From: Cantharellus purpuraceus
Lineage: Eukaryota; Basidiomycota; Agaricomycetes; Cantharellales; Hydnaceae
DNA length: 64,000 bases
Assembly (NCBI GenBank): GCA_025174535.1
Contig: JALBUN010000023.1
Coordinates: 496,001-560,000 of the forward strand
Reading direction: 5' to 3'
Under the pieces are notes generated by a model. It searched no databases. It was not told the origin of the DNA and worked only from the letters and a program-made list of their open reading frames with translations. The position numbers and the translations under genes are program-made. Of this stretch, positions 22,223 to 34,046 are shown piece after piece (position 1 is the first letter of the stretch; every line of letters starts with the position of its first letter).

Positions 22223-23657
22223 CCATAGAACATTTTGTAAATGGATTAACACATTCCTTAATGGGTTCATGGTGTCAAAGACACAATCCCGAGGATCTGT
22301 CTTCAAGTGACGCACTCCAGTGTTTTTTTCCATGTCACATGATGGCCCTTTAAGCAGGGATGACGGCCTCAGGAGCCCGAGTAGTAGTACTATAGCGTCC
22401 ACGTGTCTCTATGTTAAAGTGCATACTAGTGCATGTCGCTCCCTCATTTCAACGCAGATCACCAGTGCAACATCCAAGAAATATTCAGTGAGCGCTGCTT
22501 TAGCATAAGCATTAGGTTATTCCAAGCTGCCTCCATAACCAATGTCTGCGGAAAGCACCGAACGTATTCAGGGCTAACATAACCGGGTAAACATGTTGAT
22601 TGCTTCCGGCTCAAGAGGTCTGAACAAGGGGTGAACCTGTTGACAGGTGATACTCGCTCACAAGTAGTGTCAAAATCAACTGGGAAAGAGGCATTTGGTA
22701 GGATTCTTCAAGCTGTCCGATAAGCTAGCAATCGAAATGATGACGGACCTTCGCGGAAGGGATCGTGGCAGGAAAGCGGCTATGTCGGCGGGGCAGACGC
22801 GGTAGTTGAGCGCGTTGAACTGTTACCCCACTACTAGAATTTGGGCACGGATCAGCGAAACAGTGAGTGATGCGCCACAGGACTGAAATTTAGAATAACA
22901 AGCAGATAATAGACGGTTCGAAGTCAACCTGCAATCAGTATAGGACCAACTTGTAAAGTTGATTGAATAGGCGTGTTGCCGGATGGGAGATTAGGAGTGC
23001 ATGCAATGGCGCAGGAGTATTGATGATAAACGGTGATGATGCCAGTCACTGGTAGGGATGTTGTGGATGAAGGCCACCATGGGTTGAGCCATTGAGAGAC
23101 TTTGTTACAGGTGAACATCTTAATTGTCGCTCTCGAAGCGAGGCACGTCAACCAAATGCTCAACATAATGAATCAATTGGCCTTGAACGAGCGATGGTAG
23201 AGCACGCCTCTGCGGTTATTTTGTGATCACAGCAGCATGAACACCCTGAAGCCGCCATGGCATTGTTCATACACCACTCCTCCAGAATGTCTAAGCTTTG
23301 AGACACCTCTTCATGCCGTAATTATACACGATCTGGAAGCTAGTCCTGTTTCGGGAAAACAATATGCCCAACGGCCGACTGATGAGAGGTCTTGCAATGT
23401 GCACATCCAGCCGGTTCGCAAGCGTGCACCAGAGCGTACGACAATCATTTTCGGCATCGGGCTGGATGACATGCACCTATGAGGTTTTGACGCCGTCTAG
23501 TTGCAGATGAATAATCCAGATATAGTAGACATAAGCAATGTGTTGTTGATCCTGAGAGTCGCGCAGTGTCACATCTCTCGTCACAGTCACGAGCAAAGGC
23601 ACGCTATATGATGCTTTGTCAGATCTGGAAGCTAAGCAGCCTATTCGAGCGCAATCC
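22223..23657. other. 1.4 kb intergenic region, no gene supported
   Basis: Only short frames without motifs occur here. The longest, at 23237-23482 (+), has 81 codons and no recognisable domain. The region should include the promoter of the TLC-domain gene. Confidence 0.5.
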
Positions 23658-24956
23658 ATGTCTTTGAATGCGCTCTTTGAACCAGTCTCCCTTCCTCTCG
23701 CACACTTCCTCGGGCTTCCTCGTCTTCCCGAGTATTTCAGCACCATCGTGCTTTCGTTTCTCGGCTTCGAGATCATACAATGGACATCGCCGTTTTTCTT
23801 CAATAGATGGTTTCCTGAACATTACGGAAAAGCCTCAGAACGCGTGAAACAAGCATGGTGGGTGTTGGGTTGATGCTAGATTCGTGCTTCCGGGCTTCTT
23901 GACGGCCCTGAATTTGTGTGTCTAATCTAGGGGCTCGCGGGCGTGTTCCATGGTCCACGCCGTGACGGCGGTCATCTTGGCGTACCGGTGCGTAAACCTG
24001 CCAGAGCTGGATAATGACAAATTGTGGGGGTCGCATCCGTTTGAGGGGGTGATGGAGGCATTCTCGTGCGGGTGAGCTTGTCCGTCCTGTACTGGATGCG
24101 TCTACCAGCTCCTGGCATAGGTGATTCGTCTGATGGTGGTGTTGCATAGCTAGTAAGTATTGACGATTCTCAGTTGTAGTGAGCTTGTTCTCTAACCTCA
24201 TTGGTACTATTAAAGTTTTATCTGGGACGTATTAGAGGAAACTGTTGTACATTACCAGGACATTGCCCTTGTGCTTCATGGTTCGTTTGCTTGTGTATAG
24301 TAATCGTAATCATGACATCGCTAATAACATTGTCTAGGTATTGTGGTTCTGCTTGGTATCGTCCTGACGTTCCGTCCATTATTCGCGTACATGTGTGTCA
24401 GGTTTCTTTTCTTGGAAATGTATGAATCAGCACCATTATTTCATGTCCGTTGAACTGATCCGGTATTTGCAGAAGCACGCCATTGCTGAACATTCATTGG
24501 TGAGAGAACCTCTGAGCTCCATGTCTGCCTACATTCGGACGAGCTCGCACCACGAAGGTTCCTCGATAAGACGGGACGCACAGGAACGACATTGCAGTTG
24601 GTGAACGGTATAGCCATGATTGTAATATTCTTCTTTACACGCATTTGTTATGGGGCTGTCACGGTATGTTAGATAGCTTATCCTAGTGTTTTTCTGACGC
24701 TTGTGATACCAAAGTCATACCGGTTTCTCCTCGCCCTCTACAAAGCACGAGCGCATGTACCCCCGGTTATGTCGTTCATATACGCATTCGGTACTGTCGC
24801 GTTGCAGATTTTGAACTTTATATGGTGCGTCTATTTATATGTAACTCAATTTCAGCCGACGTATGTGGGACTAAATTGTTTGACAGGATGTACAAGATGT
24901 TGGCTGCATTGCGGAAAAGGTTTACCCCACAGGGGCACAGGGCAAAAGCCAAATGA
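23658..24956 (+). CDS. TLC-domain multi-pass membrane protein
   Basis: TLC proteins include ceramide synthases and the less-known TLCD/TMEM56 group; this one is in the size range of the latter. Exons: 23658-23857, 23931-24071, 24216-24280, 24338-24419, 24473-24499, 24558-24663, 24715-24824 and 24887-24956, giving 266 aa. Segments in order: GFEIIQW near the N-terminus, MVHAVTAVILAYR, GFIWDVLEETVVHYQDIALV ending in LHG (the position of the TLC His motif), a hydrophobic GIVVLLGIVLTFRPLFAYM, LFLEISTPLLNIHWFLDKTG, which fits the conserved E-ST-P-N pattern, LVNGIAMIVIFFFTRICYGA, and a last membrane span before KMLAALRKRF. It contains no Lag-type HH pair that I can see. Intron 2 (144 nt) is long for this window. 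The substrate is unknown. Confidence 0.82.
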
Positions 24957-25360
24957 GTTCCTGCATTGGTGGGATTGTTCGAGATATCCCATGATACCGC
25001 TTTCGGTATTTACTGCCAATTGCTACCTTGGATGGACGGTTTTGGGTATTGGTATCGTGTTTCCTTGGTTGGATCTATAGACGGCAGGAAAGACATCGTG
25101 TATCAGCCTTCCTCATGTTTGGTTGTCCTACGATTCCTTGACGGTCCTTGAACAGGGTGGAACGTGGCCTCCACACTTTGAGAACGTGTTAAGGAAGGAT
25201 TGAGAAGAATGTTTTCTGATGCATGCAAATACTGGTTCAAGGACTGAGATTCAACATATGAACGACGTCCAACGCGTTGCAAGGGCCATCATGGCGACAA
25301 TTCAAATGATTCACAACGCACGAAGTTGTGAACATTTACAGTGATGGCTCCAGATCTTTA
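24957..25360. other. Intergenic, no gene supported
   Basis: This roughly 400 bp stretch after the TLC gene stop contains no frame with a recognisable motif. It probably holds its 3' UTR. Confidence 0.45.
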
Positions 25361-25837
25361 TCAGGCATCATTGTGGGCGTTTACATTAGATATCAAAGGA
25401 AACGGCACGTCCAGCCAGCAAGTGAAAATACCTGCAAGTAGCAGCGATGGCTGCATTTGCATGCACATATCTACAGGTGATAGTGCCGATCCACGTTCCA
25501 TCATGTCTTGGAGAAGAGTGTATAGACAAAGGGAAATGAAGCGCGCACGAGGTTCATACATAGGACTACCGGCAGGTAACTGCTTCCTAAGTTCACTGAC
25601 TAGCCACTTAATACTGCCGAAAAGGAACATAAATTCAAGCCATCCCTGTACAAGATTCGATGGCGCTACGTTAACAGGAGCAATGAGATATGATACGACG
25701 AGGCAGAAAGCGAGACGGGAATGTAGATGAGGTCCGGCGTAGGTATAAGGGAAAATAAGGAGTGTGGGGGCGACAAAAAGGGTCGGGGAAGGGGGACCAA
25801 AAAGGGAAGAAAAATGGTGATAACCCCGCTGAAACAT
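25361..25837 (-). CDS. Doubtful small membrane-like ORF
   Basis: An open frame of 158 codons from ATG 25837, not recognised. It has two hydrophobic stretches near the N-terminus (TLFVAPTLLIFPYTYAG and RLAFCLVVSYLIAP) and a third around LEFMFLFGSIKWLV, so it could be a small membrane protein or the first exon of a larger one. An overlapping plus-strand frame (25341-25730) of similar length weakens the case, as do the lack of introns and of a domain. Transcript evidence would decide. Confidence 0.25.
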   Translation of the reverse strand: MFQRGYHHFSSLFGPPSPTLFVAPTLLIFPYTYAGPHLHSRLAFCLVVSYLIAPVNVAPSNLVQGWLEFMFLFGSIKWLVSELRKQLPAGSPMYEPRARFISLCLYTLLQDMMERGSALSPVDMCMQMQPSLLLAGIFTCWLDVPFPLISNVNAHNDA

Positions 25838-27296
25838 CCACGTCCGCACCTATCCCCGCTGCTCACCGTCTGCACCCTACCCAGATACTGCACCGACGCT
25901 CGCTGCGAAACCCCGACAGCCCTAAAGTCTCTTCCCTCTGATCCTTCGAGATGCGATAAAACGATAACATAGACATTGAGAACGGCGGGTGTTAGATATG
26001 AGTGGCAGGGCGTGCAATAGAATATGATGCGTGGGCGTGAATGTCGGGAAGAAAAGGAAATGGGACTTGGGGTGGTACGAGCCAAGTCACATGACGACGC
26101 ATTTGCACCCTTGTGCGGGTGGTGCATAGGGATCTTCGCCTTTCCCTACTGGACCCCACACCGATGGAACCTGAAACATGAGATGTTATAGATGTACTTT
26201 AGGTAGATGAACGAAAAATGATCCTACGAGATGGTCTTTCGTGGTTTTGCAATAACGAATCAGACTGAGACGGCGTCGGACGTGATGAGCGTGCGTGCCA
26301 TACGACGGCGGACTGGAGGGCGCTCACCTTGCGCTGGCTTCACTTACTCTGACTCGTGGTCTCGCCAAATCGTCCCTCAATCGCTGATTGTGCTCCGTGA
26401 GCCGGCGGAGCTTTAGTTCAGACATGGACTGTTTGTGAGGTCGGGAGTTCATTTTGAGCAGGAAAGAGAGTCTGCTGGAGAGCCTTCAAAGACTGGTGGA
26501 GAGAAGGATGCTGACGAAATACGGAATAAGCGGTGGATCCTTGAATGAACCTTGCAGGGAAGGTGAAATAAGAGGGCGGTGGACAACCTGATGGTGTGCG
26601 ATGTAGTTCCAACCCTTCTCACCTCTTAGCGGAGTCCTACCCGATTACTCCAGCAACTCGGCGTCTTCCGCTCCCATTTCAGATATTGACTCTTTTTAAC
26701 GTTCATAATATCACCGTGCTATACACAGAATGACTCCCCAACTATCAGCGCCTCAGCCCCATAAAGGGAACGTGACAACTTGTCTTCATTCTTTCCTGCA
26801 CCGGGCTACTGTCACTCTAGACGGCCGTCAGCCCCACCTACCACGTGAATCAGAATAGGCTACTCGCTTATTTCTCCCTTTGATTCGGAGACGTGTGCAC
26901 AGTATTTGCCAAGCATTGCCTGGCATCGCATGCAGTTTGACGCCGCATGAGCGGCCGGGTGCACACCAAAGCCAGCACCCACGGCGCTACGATCATGTCG
27001 ATGCTCAGGACGCTCAAATGCCCGTGCCAACATTCTTAGACAGTCATCTGCAGTTACTAGAGGCATTATAGAAGTCATTATAACCTGGCGCCAACTGGAC
27101 AAGCTGGAAAGCAACAAGACAGGTACAACGCCGATACCTAGCATACTAGGAACAATTCATCACGAGAAAGTTGCAGAGATAGAATAGTGGTTCCGAAGCG
27201 ATGACAATGAATTTATGTGATAGATGAACCGAAACGAACGACATGAGGACGAGAAGAATCGTGAAAAATGCAGGGGGAAAATATTAAGGTAGCACT
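25838..27296. other. 1.46 kb intergenic region, no gene supported
   Basis: Scattered short frames on both strands without motifs. It carries the ERF2 3' end on the right and, if the ORF at 25.4 kb is real, its promoter on the left. Confidence 0.45.
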
Positions 27297-29284
27297 CTAA
27301 GAAGTAGGGCCCTTTTGGGTGGTATTTTCTTCTTCGTCCCAATCCATATACGCACCAGGATTGATCTGGCGCTGGTCTTCCATTTTAATAGCTGATGCCT
27401 CAATCCAAGTGTATCCAGCTGGCCGGCAAAGCAGGTATGCCACATTGCGATACCAACGGCCCAGCGAAAAAGGATTTGGCGGCGTAGGGCCAGGGACGAG
27501 CGTGGCATGAAATTTATTTCGTACCTGCCGATCGACCCTGGTGAACAAAAATTCAACCAAACAGTCAAGCGGAACATCGCACCTGTTCGATTGTAGTGAT
27601 ATTAAGCAGCAGCAACTAAAGTGAACCAGCCAATCAGCAACCACACTACACACGCTGGACTGAGATGCCCTACTCGGACGTGGAACCCCATTAATGCCAA
27701 TAAGGGCCATATAACAATAACTCCAAGCGAGAACACGACAGCACTAGCCGGAGCCCTGCTCAGTGCTGTGCGAAACGATTCATGCTCCCGGTGAGTAAGA
27801 ATGAATAGGTGGAGGGCTGCGGTCACAATGACGAGTGCCAGCGCGAGGCTCTTTAAGGTACCTGTAAGTGCCTATCAAGTCGTACATGACAAGCGCCAGG
27901 CTTACCGCAGCCACCAGGAACGTGATGAATGACGTATAGTTACGACGACCAATGCAATTGTTTACCCACTGACAGTGGTGGTCGCATCCGTCGATACAGT
28001 TATCGCACGCTTTGCAATGGCTTGAGCGCGGCGGACGGTATGTTTTGCATGTGGTGCAATACTTGACACGCACACTACAAGATGCAACAATGAGCCTTTT
28101 TACGTTGCTTAGCAGACCTAGAGTACGTACTATGACTCGCCCACACGGAGGTCCCGAGGGAATGGTAATCGAGGGCTGCCGTCAGAGGGAGATACGGCGG
28201 GATATGGAGGATCAGGATCCAAACCACGAGGCAGGATACCTGGGTCTCTCAAAGCCTGCACGCAAGTCAGAAATGGTCAGAGTATAGCCTGGTCACTCAC
28301 GGTCGCTAGCATGCTGGCCACGGTGACGAGAGACATGTACGCCCCGACCGCCGCTACGGCAGGACTCTCATTGTGCCACCACCATACACACGTTGTCGCG
28401 AACCATGTTCCTGAGAGTCCCAGGACCAAAATAAAACTCGCAATGAACGGCAGAGGCGAGTCGCCCCCCGTGAGAAGATGTCCATGGAAGAAGAAGATAT
28501 TGCGCGAGGGGTAGTTCACGTAGTTCCGTTCCGTCTTGCCTGTCTTGGACGAGACGTACGGCACGAAAGGTGTTGTGTCCGGAGGTGGCATGGGTGCAAA
28601 GCCCGGGTGGCGTGAGGGTGGAGAAGTGGCCGAGGTTTCTTGTGGGGGTGGCTGAGGGGGGAAATAGCTATCGTTTACAGTCGACGCCGAGCGAGGTTGC
28701 TGGATGTCTATCTCAGCAGGGTGGAACTTGGACATGCGTGGGCTGGGTCGCGGGCTGCCTTTGGAAGAGGCGACAATTGAGTCAGCGCTTGTGCCTCGCT
28801 TGAATATCCTTTCTAGGCTTCTTCTTACTTTCCCTGTGCTGGTGTTCGCACTGGGTGTCGAGGGCTCCGCCACACCTGCTTCCGCTGCAGACATCTGGAT
28901 GACTCTGATAGGGAGCAGTGGTTCACGGCTGTGCTTCCCACCAATTACCTGGGGATTGCGTCTCATCGCAATTGACGAAACATCTGACGCAGATGCAATG
29001 GAAAGCTGTCGGGTCAGAGATCCACCGATGGCATCCATGAAGCGATTGTGAACACCTGAGGACGTGGAGACGACCGATGAGGGGCGTGGGCGGATAGGGC
29101 CAACTTCGTTGGAACGGGTAGCACGAAGAAGAGAAATGGGCTGGACATGGTTGATGTGGGTTGTCGAACTCGACTTTAGGGGAGAAAATGACGGGAACTG
29201 AGGTGATGTGGGAGTGGGGGTCGACGGAGACGGCTGGTTTACGATCTGGCTCGCAGACGCCTCGGTCGCCGACGTGCTCGACAT
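27297..29284 (-). CDS. ERF2: DHHC palmitoyltransferase, Erf2 type
   Basis: Attaches palmitate to cysteines of membrane proteins such as Ras, at the ER/Golgi. Exons: 29284-28301, 28255-28131, 28074-27906, 27850-27674, 27615-27583 and 27524-27297, giving 571 aa. The first 200 residues are Ser/Pro-rich and look disordered. A pair of membrane spans follows (PLPFIASFILVLGL and VAAVGAYMSLVTVASM), then the Cys-rich domain VKYCTTCKTYRPPRSSHC and CDHHCQWVNNCIG with the catalytic DHHC. Two further spans come next, and then the TTxE motif in NITTIEQVRNK. The C-terminus has NPFSLGRWYRN, a family-typical hPF-type motif. Exon 5 is only 33 nt. The start is ATG 29284. It diverges from the membrane gene at 29539 across 254 bp. 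Confidence 0.9.
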
Positions 29285-29538
29285 ATGCGAATATGAACAG
29301 CGAGAAAAAGGCGCAACGATGCCGGTGAGCAGAGCGTGAGGGCAGCCTTGAGCTTTGACCCACACACGCTATGTAGGCCGTCAACGACCAAGGCAAGGAA
29401 ATAGAGGTCAGGCACTGAGGCTCGAAAAGGCGTCCTACCAGTGTGACCTTGAGTCACATGACTTCCTCGCTTCAGCCTCCATGTCCGCTTCGCCTTTAGC
29501 GTGTTAATATTACAGTATTGGATTCATCTCATTTAATA

Positions 29539-30853
29539 ATGCCTCGTTCCAAGTTGTTTCACCACACCCTGCCGTCCTCGTTGGACGTTGTCCAAGATAG
29601 TAGCCCGTTGCCCTTCTTTGCGTCGACTACCACCAAGCTTGTAAAGCGCCACCCACCTCAACCTCCAGACCAACACATACACTGGAACGCGCGTGAGCAC
29701 CGCAAGCAACGTTATATGGGAGCTTCTCCTCGTACTGGTCGGCGTAGGTTCAATGGAAGTCCTTGGGCTAGGATTGTGAGGATGCGTCACATAGAATACT
29801 GGAACATATCGTGGTGGGTGGCAGTGGTGAGTTTTCCAGTCACTCGGTGTCGGGATTTTCATCACCAATGCCTTGCAGCTCTTCACCCTTGGTTCTGTTG
29901 TCTGGGTTATCAATGGCTTTCAAGTCTTCCTGCCCTTTGTCACCTCCCTCCCCGCATCACCATTAGGCAGCGGATGGTCAGCCTGGGTAGGCGCCACCAT
30001 CTTCGCCTTTGGATCCGTCCTGTTGGTCCTCGAAGCTTGGAACAGGGACGAAGTAGTATGTTTTGGTTTCGCTGTCAACCAGCTCCTGCAACACCATCAC
30101 CACAAGCAAATAAGCGAAGAGGCAACAAGCGACAATGTATCTTACGGCAATGAGAAGTTGAATACCGGTCAGAACACATCGACGTCTCGCTGGGTATGGT
30201 GGTCGACTGATCGTAAATACTGGCACGAGCTCGGGTTTGTAGCTGGCTTTGCTCAGCTCTGTGGAGCTACTATATTCTGGATCAGTGGATTTACAGGTAT
30301 CCCCGAGATCTTCGGTGTGATACAACGACATACCGGAGCCCTAGATGGAGCCTTTTGGGCTCCTCAGGTCATTGGAGGGACGGGCTTTATCATTAGCTCG
30401 TGCGTATTGCAGCTCTCGATACCAGGCAGCACTAACACACCCATGGTCATCTTCCGTTTAAAGAATATTATACATGCTGGAAGCACAAAAGAAGTGGTAC
30501 GTTCCCACGTTCACAAGCCTAGGCTGGCATATTGGTTGTGAGTTTCCGCCCACTATTTGCTTAGTTGATCTCACCTTGGTCACACCTCCCGGTAATCCCG
30601 TAGTCTGGAACTTTGTTGGTGCGATCGGATTCACACTCAGTGGAGCTTTTGGTTTCTCGAGTAAACATGGGCTAATGTACCAAAGTGCTCTGTCAACCTT
30701 CTGGGGCGGTATGTGGCTATCATTCGCGACCCATTGATAGGCATTCATGTCCCGATTTCGTCACCAGGCTGGGCTTTCCTGATTGGAAGCGTGTTGCAGT
30801 GGTATGAAGCCGTGAATCCCGTGTCATCCTCCGTGCTTTCTGACGTACCTTGA
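29539..30853 (+). CDS. Unknown multi-pass integral membrane protein (intact copy)
   Basis: Family not named, but the chain reads as a well-formed gene. Exons: 29539-29826, 29879-30399, 30464-30534, 30604-30708 and 30768-30853, giving 356 aa. The soluble basic N-terminus (about 95 residues) ends in HIEYWNISWWVAV, where membrane spans begin: LFTLGSVVWVINGFQVFL, WVGATIFAFGSVLLVLEAW, a loop with four His (LLQHHHHK) and WVWWSTDRKYWHELGF, then VAGFAQLCGATIFWISGF, GGTGFIISSILYMLEAQKKW, WNFVGAIGFTLSGAFGF and WAFLIGSVLQWYEAV. Seven or so helices are expected. Much of the gene and its 3' flank is repeated at 50.9 kb, where the start is missing, so this is the parental or better preserved copy. No function can be assigned. 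Confidence 0.82.
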
Positions 30854-31753
30854 CACAATCACGTTGAGTCCTTCGCCACCGTGTACTGGTTTGGGTGGGA
30901 TGGCCTGTTCAAGCTGATCCTGCTCACCATTGTGTCTGTGTGTTCGCGTCGCAACACGACGATGGAGGAGTTTTGACCCTACGGACGGCTGGTGATGGGA
31001 TCGCTGGAAACCCTTCACCAGTCGCGTAATATTCGGTTGTAGTTTGGGGGTGAATTTCCCACTCCTACTCCATTGATTTTAATATGGTGTTTCATGTGAA
31101 TGAGGCTATACATTGACATCAATTGCTACTTCAATATCATCACAGCCAAGAATTTTCAAAGCTATTAGACGGATGACTCGCAAATTGGGGTGACATACCT
31201 ACTCTGTATCTTCTGCACTATGTTTATGTCTCAAAGCGATATTGCAATCGAACTTGAAACTTGTGTGGTGCTCTGACGCGTGACGTCACGCGCCAGCGAC
31301 CCATGGTGCTAACAAGGATCCGAGATAGTTGAGCCAGATAGAAGCCAACTCTTGTTCCACGCAATTAAATGCAAAAGAAGGCCTTGATCAAAGAAAAGGC
31401 ACTCAATATGGTTGTATGAGGTTTGATGTGGTTTGCGCCGTGATACTGACACTGCGTGACAAGGTCTCAGCTTTAGACTATGCCAGGGACGTCAACAAGC
31501 ATCTTGTATTCTTTTCGTGCAAGGCTGCCCCTGATGGATGATGGATGGGCAGATGGTTCGGTTGCATTATGAGATCCAATTTCCCTGCATTTTGAAATAA
31601 CAAGAGTGAAAAAATGATGAATTAATGATGCCTGATAGCAGCTTCCTTAACAGATGGGGACATTGGCACACTGTGAGCTACAGCAATGTCTTGATGATGA
31701 AGATCTGTGAAGATGATGATGTACTAGATTTCTGATGGAGCACAGCTTGTGGT
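29629..31753 (+). repeat. Segmental duplication, left copy
   Basis: Begins in codon 31 of the membrane-protein gene (ACCACCAAGCTTG) and ends after GCACAGCTTGTGG, about 0.9 kb past the stop. The right copy is at 50913-53834 in the same orientation. Relative to the right copy, this one lacks about 0.8 kb (52.68-53.49 kb there). No gene other than the membrane protein is seen in the 30854-31753 tail. The two copies flank the retrotransposon island. Confidence 0.9.
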
Positions 31754-31771
31754 GCTGGAAGGAATTGTAGT

Positions 31772-32075
31772 AATACATTCCCTTATTACAGATGGCTCCA
31801 AGACTGGAGTGGGAGCCATCTATGGACAAGGAAAAGATTGGCAGGCCTGTTGGCCTGCTGGATTCCTGTCTAAGATGCTGCACAACAGCACTACAAGACT
31901 CAGGAGCACAAGACTATAGCCATGCTTGAAGCTCTCATGAAGTGGGAGGATAAACTACTAGGATGCAAGTTCATCCTAGTAACTGACCACAAGGGTCTCA
32001 AATACTTTGACACCCAAAAGAATCTGTCTCCTAGACAGATTAGGTGATGGGAATTCCTTTCCCATTTCAACTTCA
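31772..32075 (+). pseudogene. Ty3/gypsy RNase H fragment, frameshifted
   Basis: Reads TDGSKTGVGAIYGQGKDW in one frame, then, after a frame change, YKTQEHKTIAMLEALMKW, LLGCKFILVTDHKGLKYF and LSPRQIR before a TGA and EFLSHFNF. This is the RNase H end of a gypsy pol. It is cut at 32076 by an LTR. The reading-frame change and stop show it is dead. The parent element is probably the same lineage as the RT at 45.1 kb, by style only. Confidence 0.75.
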
Positions 32076-33231
32076 TGTAACACACTAGGTCCGATTGGGG
32101 GTCAGAGTTTGGGTCAGAGTTTTGGGTCAGAGTCAGAGCGGGGGTCAGGGTGCATCGTGGTTGGAACAGACTTGGCTTCAGCTTATATGCTGCACCCTCA
32201 CTAATACCTTTGTCTGAGATTTTGGAGATGGAGTATGATTTAGGCAGTTCAGATCGGACTTAGGAGCTAGGCATGATTTGATATTCAAACTGGGGAATGA
32301 GGTCCCCAGTCAGGCAACTTAAGACGCTTGTTCAGAAATACATCAAATATGTATATACAACCCATTTCCTCAAATTTTATATAATATACTTATATTAAAA
32401 CATATTTTGGTCTTTCATACATGATTCTCAAATTTATATAATTTACTTAGATTTAAAACATATTTTGATATTTTGACATGATTCTCAAAAATAATTCTTT
32501 TATTTTATTTACCAGTGGCAACTGCTTCAAGGGAATATTCTACTCCTGCTACACTTAATTTCTTTCACTCATTCTTTCTTATACTATACTGGTCAAATAA
32601 TCTAATGTACCTTGAATCCTCACCTGGCATTTGTATATCTAAATATTCTCTATTATACCAATAATATTAGTATATATATTACTGTTATATTCATATAAAT
32701 AATTATGTTCATCCATAACAAACATCTTATCTTTTAAAGTTTATTAAAATATGAAATATATATTTATATTTATAAAAATTTAAGATATCCAAAAAAAACT
32801 CAGATATCTGAAATCTTTAAAGATATCCAGATTGTAACTCCCTATTTTTATGATCATTATTAAAATTCTGATGTATATCTCATATATTCTGATGTGCATC
32901 TTGTATACATCAGAATATTGTATAACAGCATCCTTCCAAACAAGCATCTAAATACATATTTGAAATCTAATAATAATTACTCTGGTGATGGGTCTCTGAG
33001 GCCAATGGCCTTACATGAGTATGTCCAAGTCTGATGGGGATGGATGTCCGGGTTCCTATGGTGATGGTGATGCATCAATTGGAACCGGAGATGGATGGGC
33101 AGAATTGGTGGTGACAATCGGACAGGTAGAATGGAGACGTGGCGGTTTCCAAATGGAGTATAGATTTCATGTGTGTGGGGATCTGAGTGGATCAGATGGG
33201 GATCTGGGCATTAATGAATACAGTCATAACA
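32076..33231 (-). mobile_element. LTR family D, copy a, interrupted by a TIR element
   Basis: Starts TGTAACACACTAGGTCC and ends GTCATAACA, matching the 35401-35927 LTR in reverse. Without the 626 bp inserted element plus the TAA duplication (32323-32951) it would be about 527 bp. The region near its start carries degenerate GGGTCAGAG repeats. No matching 5-bp duplication flanks it (CTTCA against CACAT), so it may not be a simple solo LTR. Confidence 0.65.
32323..32948 (-). mobile_element. AT-rich TIR element (MITE-like), copy 1
   Basis: 626 bp, no coding frame. Terminal inverted repeats GACGCTTGTTC at the left and GATGCTTGTT (read on the minus strand) at the right. It is flanked by a 3-bp target duplication, TAA (32320-32322 and 32949-32951). 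The same LTR sequence without the insert occurs at 34376 (AACTTAAATACATATTTG), an empty site that fixes both ends. Copy 2 lies inverted at 40431-40995. A 3-bp duplication recalls PIF/Harbinger or CACTA-type elements, but no transposase is in the window. Confidence 0.85.
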
Positions 33232-34046
33232 CACATTGTGCTCCCCCTTTGTTGACCTTTTTTTTTTTTTGCAGTGCTAGGGAGATACAGGAAGAGGAGG
33301 GTCTTGCCACCAGCAGTGCACACTACTGTCCCTCTACACTGCATGTCCTTGTGCAGGGCAGCTCACCTGCTGGTGAGACCCCTCTCAACCTGTCTGAGCA
33401 AGCTGCCAGAGTGCTTGTTGGATTAGCCCATGAAAACACCACCCTCTCAGATGATATCATCCACCAGACAGTGACCTATCTGAACAATCCTAATGAGGAC
33501 ATCAGCCAACTGACAATATCCATTCTGCCTGTATTCTCAAAGCATGGTACATCCCTTTCTTCATTATGGCAACCCACTTTGGCTGACAATATGTAAGATA
33601 CCACCCAGACTTGCTTTCTAAGCCTGATATTATTTCAACAGTAATCAGTTTCATGGGATGCAGCTTCATTCATGTGCAATGTTGTGTTATTGCTACATTC
33701 ATTTTGTTTGTGGATGTCAGTAAGCCAATGTGACTACATGCTTTGTGTCTAGAGCTAGAAGCAGGCATCCTAGATCATGTCCAAATGGCCATACTTGATA
33801 ACAACCTGCTTCCTATTTTGTCTGGTCTGCTATGTGAAGACAATATCAGTGCTAGGATGCTTGACAGGCTAGTTTGGTCTCTTGGCCAGTTTTTGCAATA
33901 TGGTCTGTCTGGTTTGCACCATGTCAAGGCATCATCTCTAACATTTTTCTGGGATGGATGATATTCATAGCTCCACCTTGCAGACTGATGCCATTTATGC
34001 TCTTGCTTGTTTGTGGTCATCTGAGTGACCTTCAGAAGACTTCAAT
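33232..34046 (+). pseudogene. Captured or decayed coding fragment, helical repeat-like
   Basis: Two plus-strand frames, about 33250-33595 and 33743-33960, encode leucine-rich helical segments such as LNLSEQAARVLVGLAHEN, TYLNNPNEDISQLTISIL and LLPILSGLLCEDN followed by RMLDRLVWSLGQFLQYG. The pattern recalls ARM or HEAT repeats, but I cannot name a family. A T12 tract followed by GCAG before the first frame could be an old intron end. It lies between two LTR-D copies. It may be part of a transposon gene or a host gene fragment. Confidence 0.3.

Noticed and set aside
24703..25080. 125-codon frame running through the last TLC exon
   Set aside because: The frame reads through intron 7; the spliced product ends at 24956 with a good C-terminus, so the extension is not coding.
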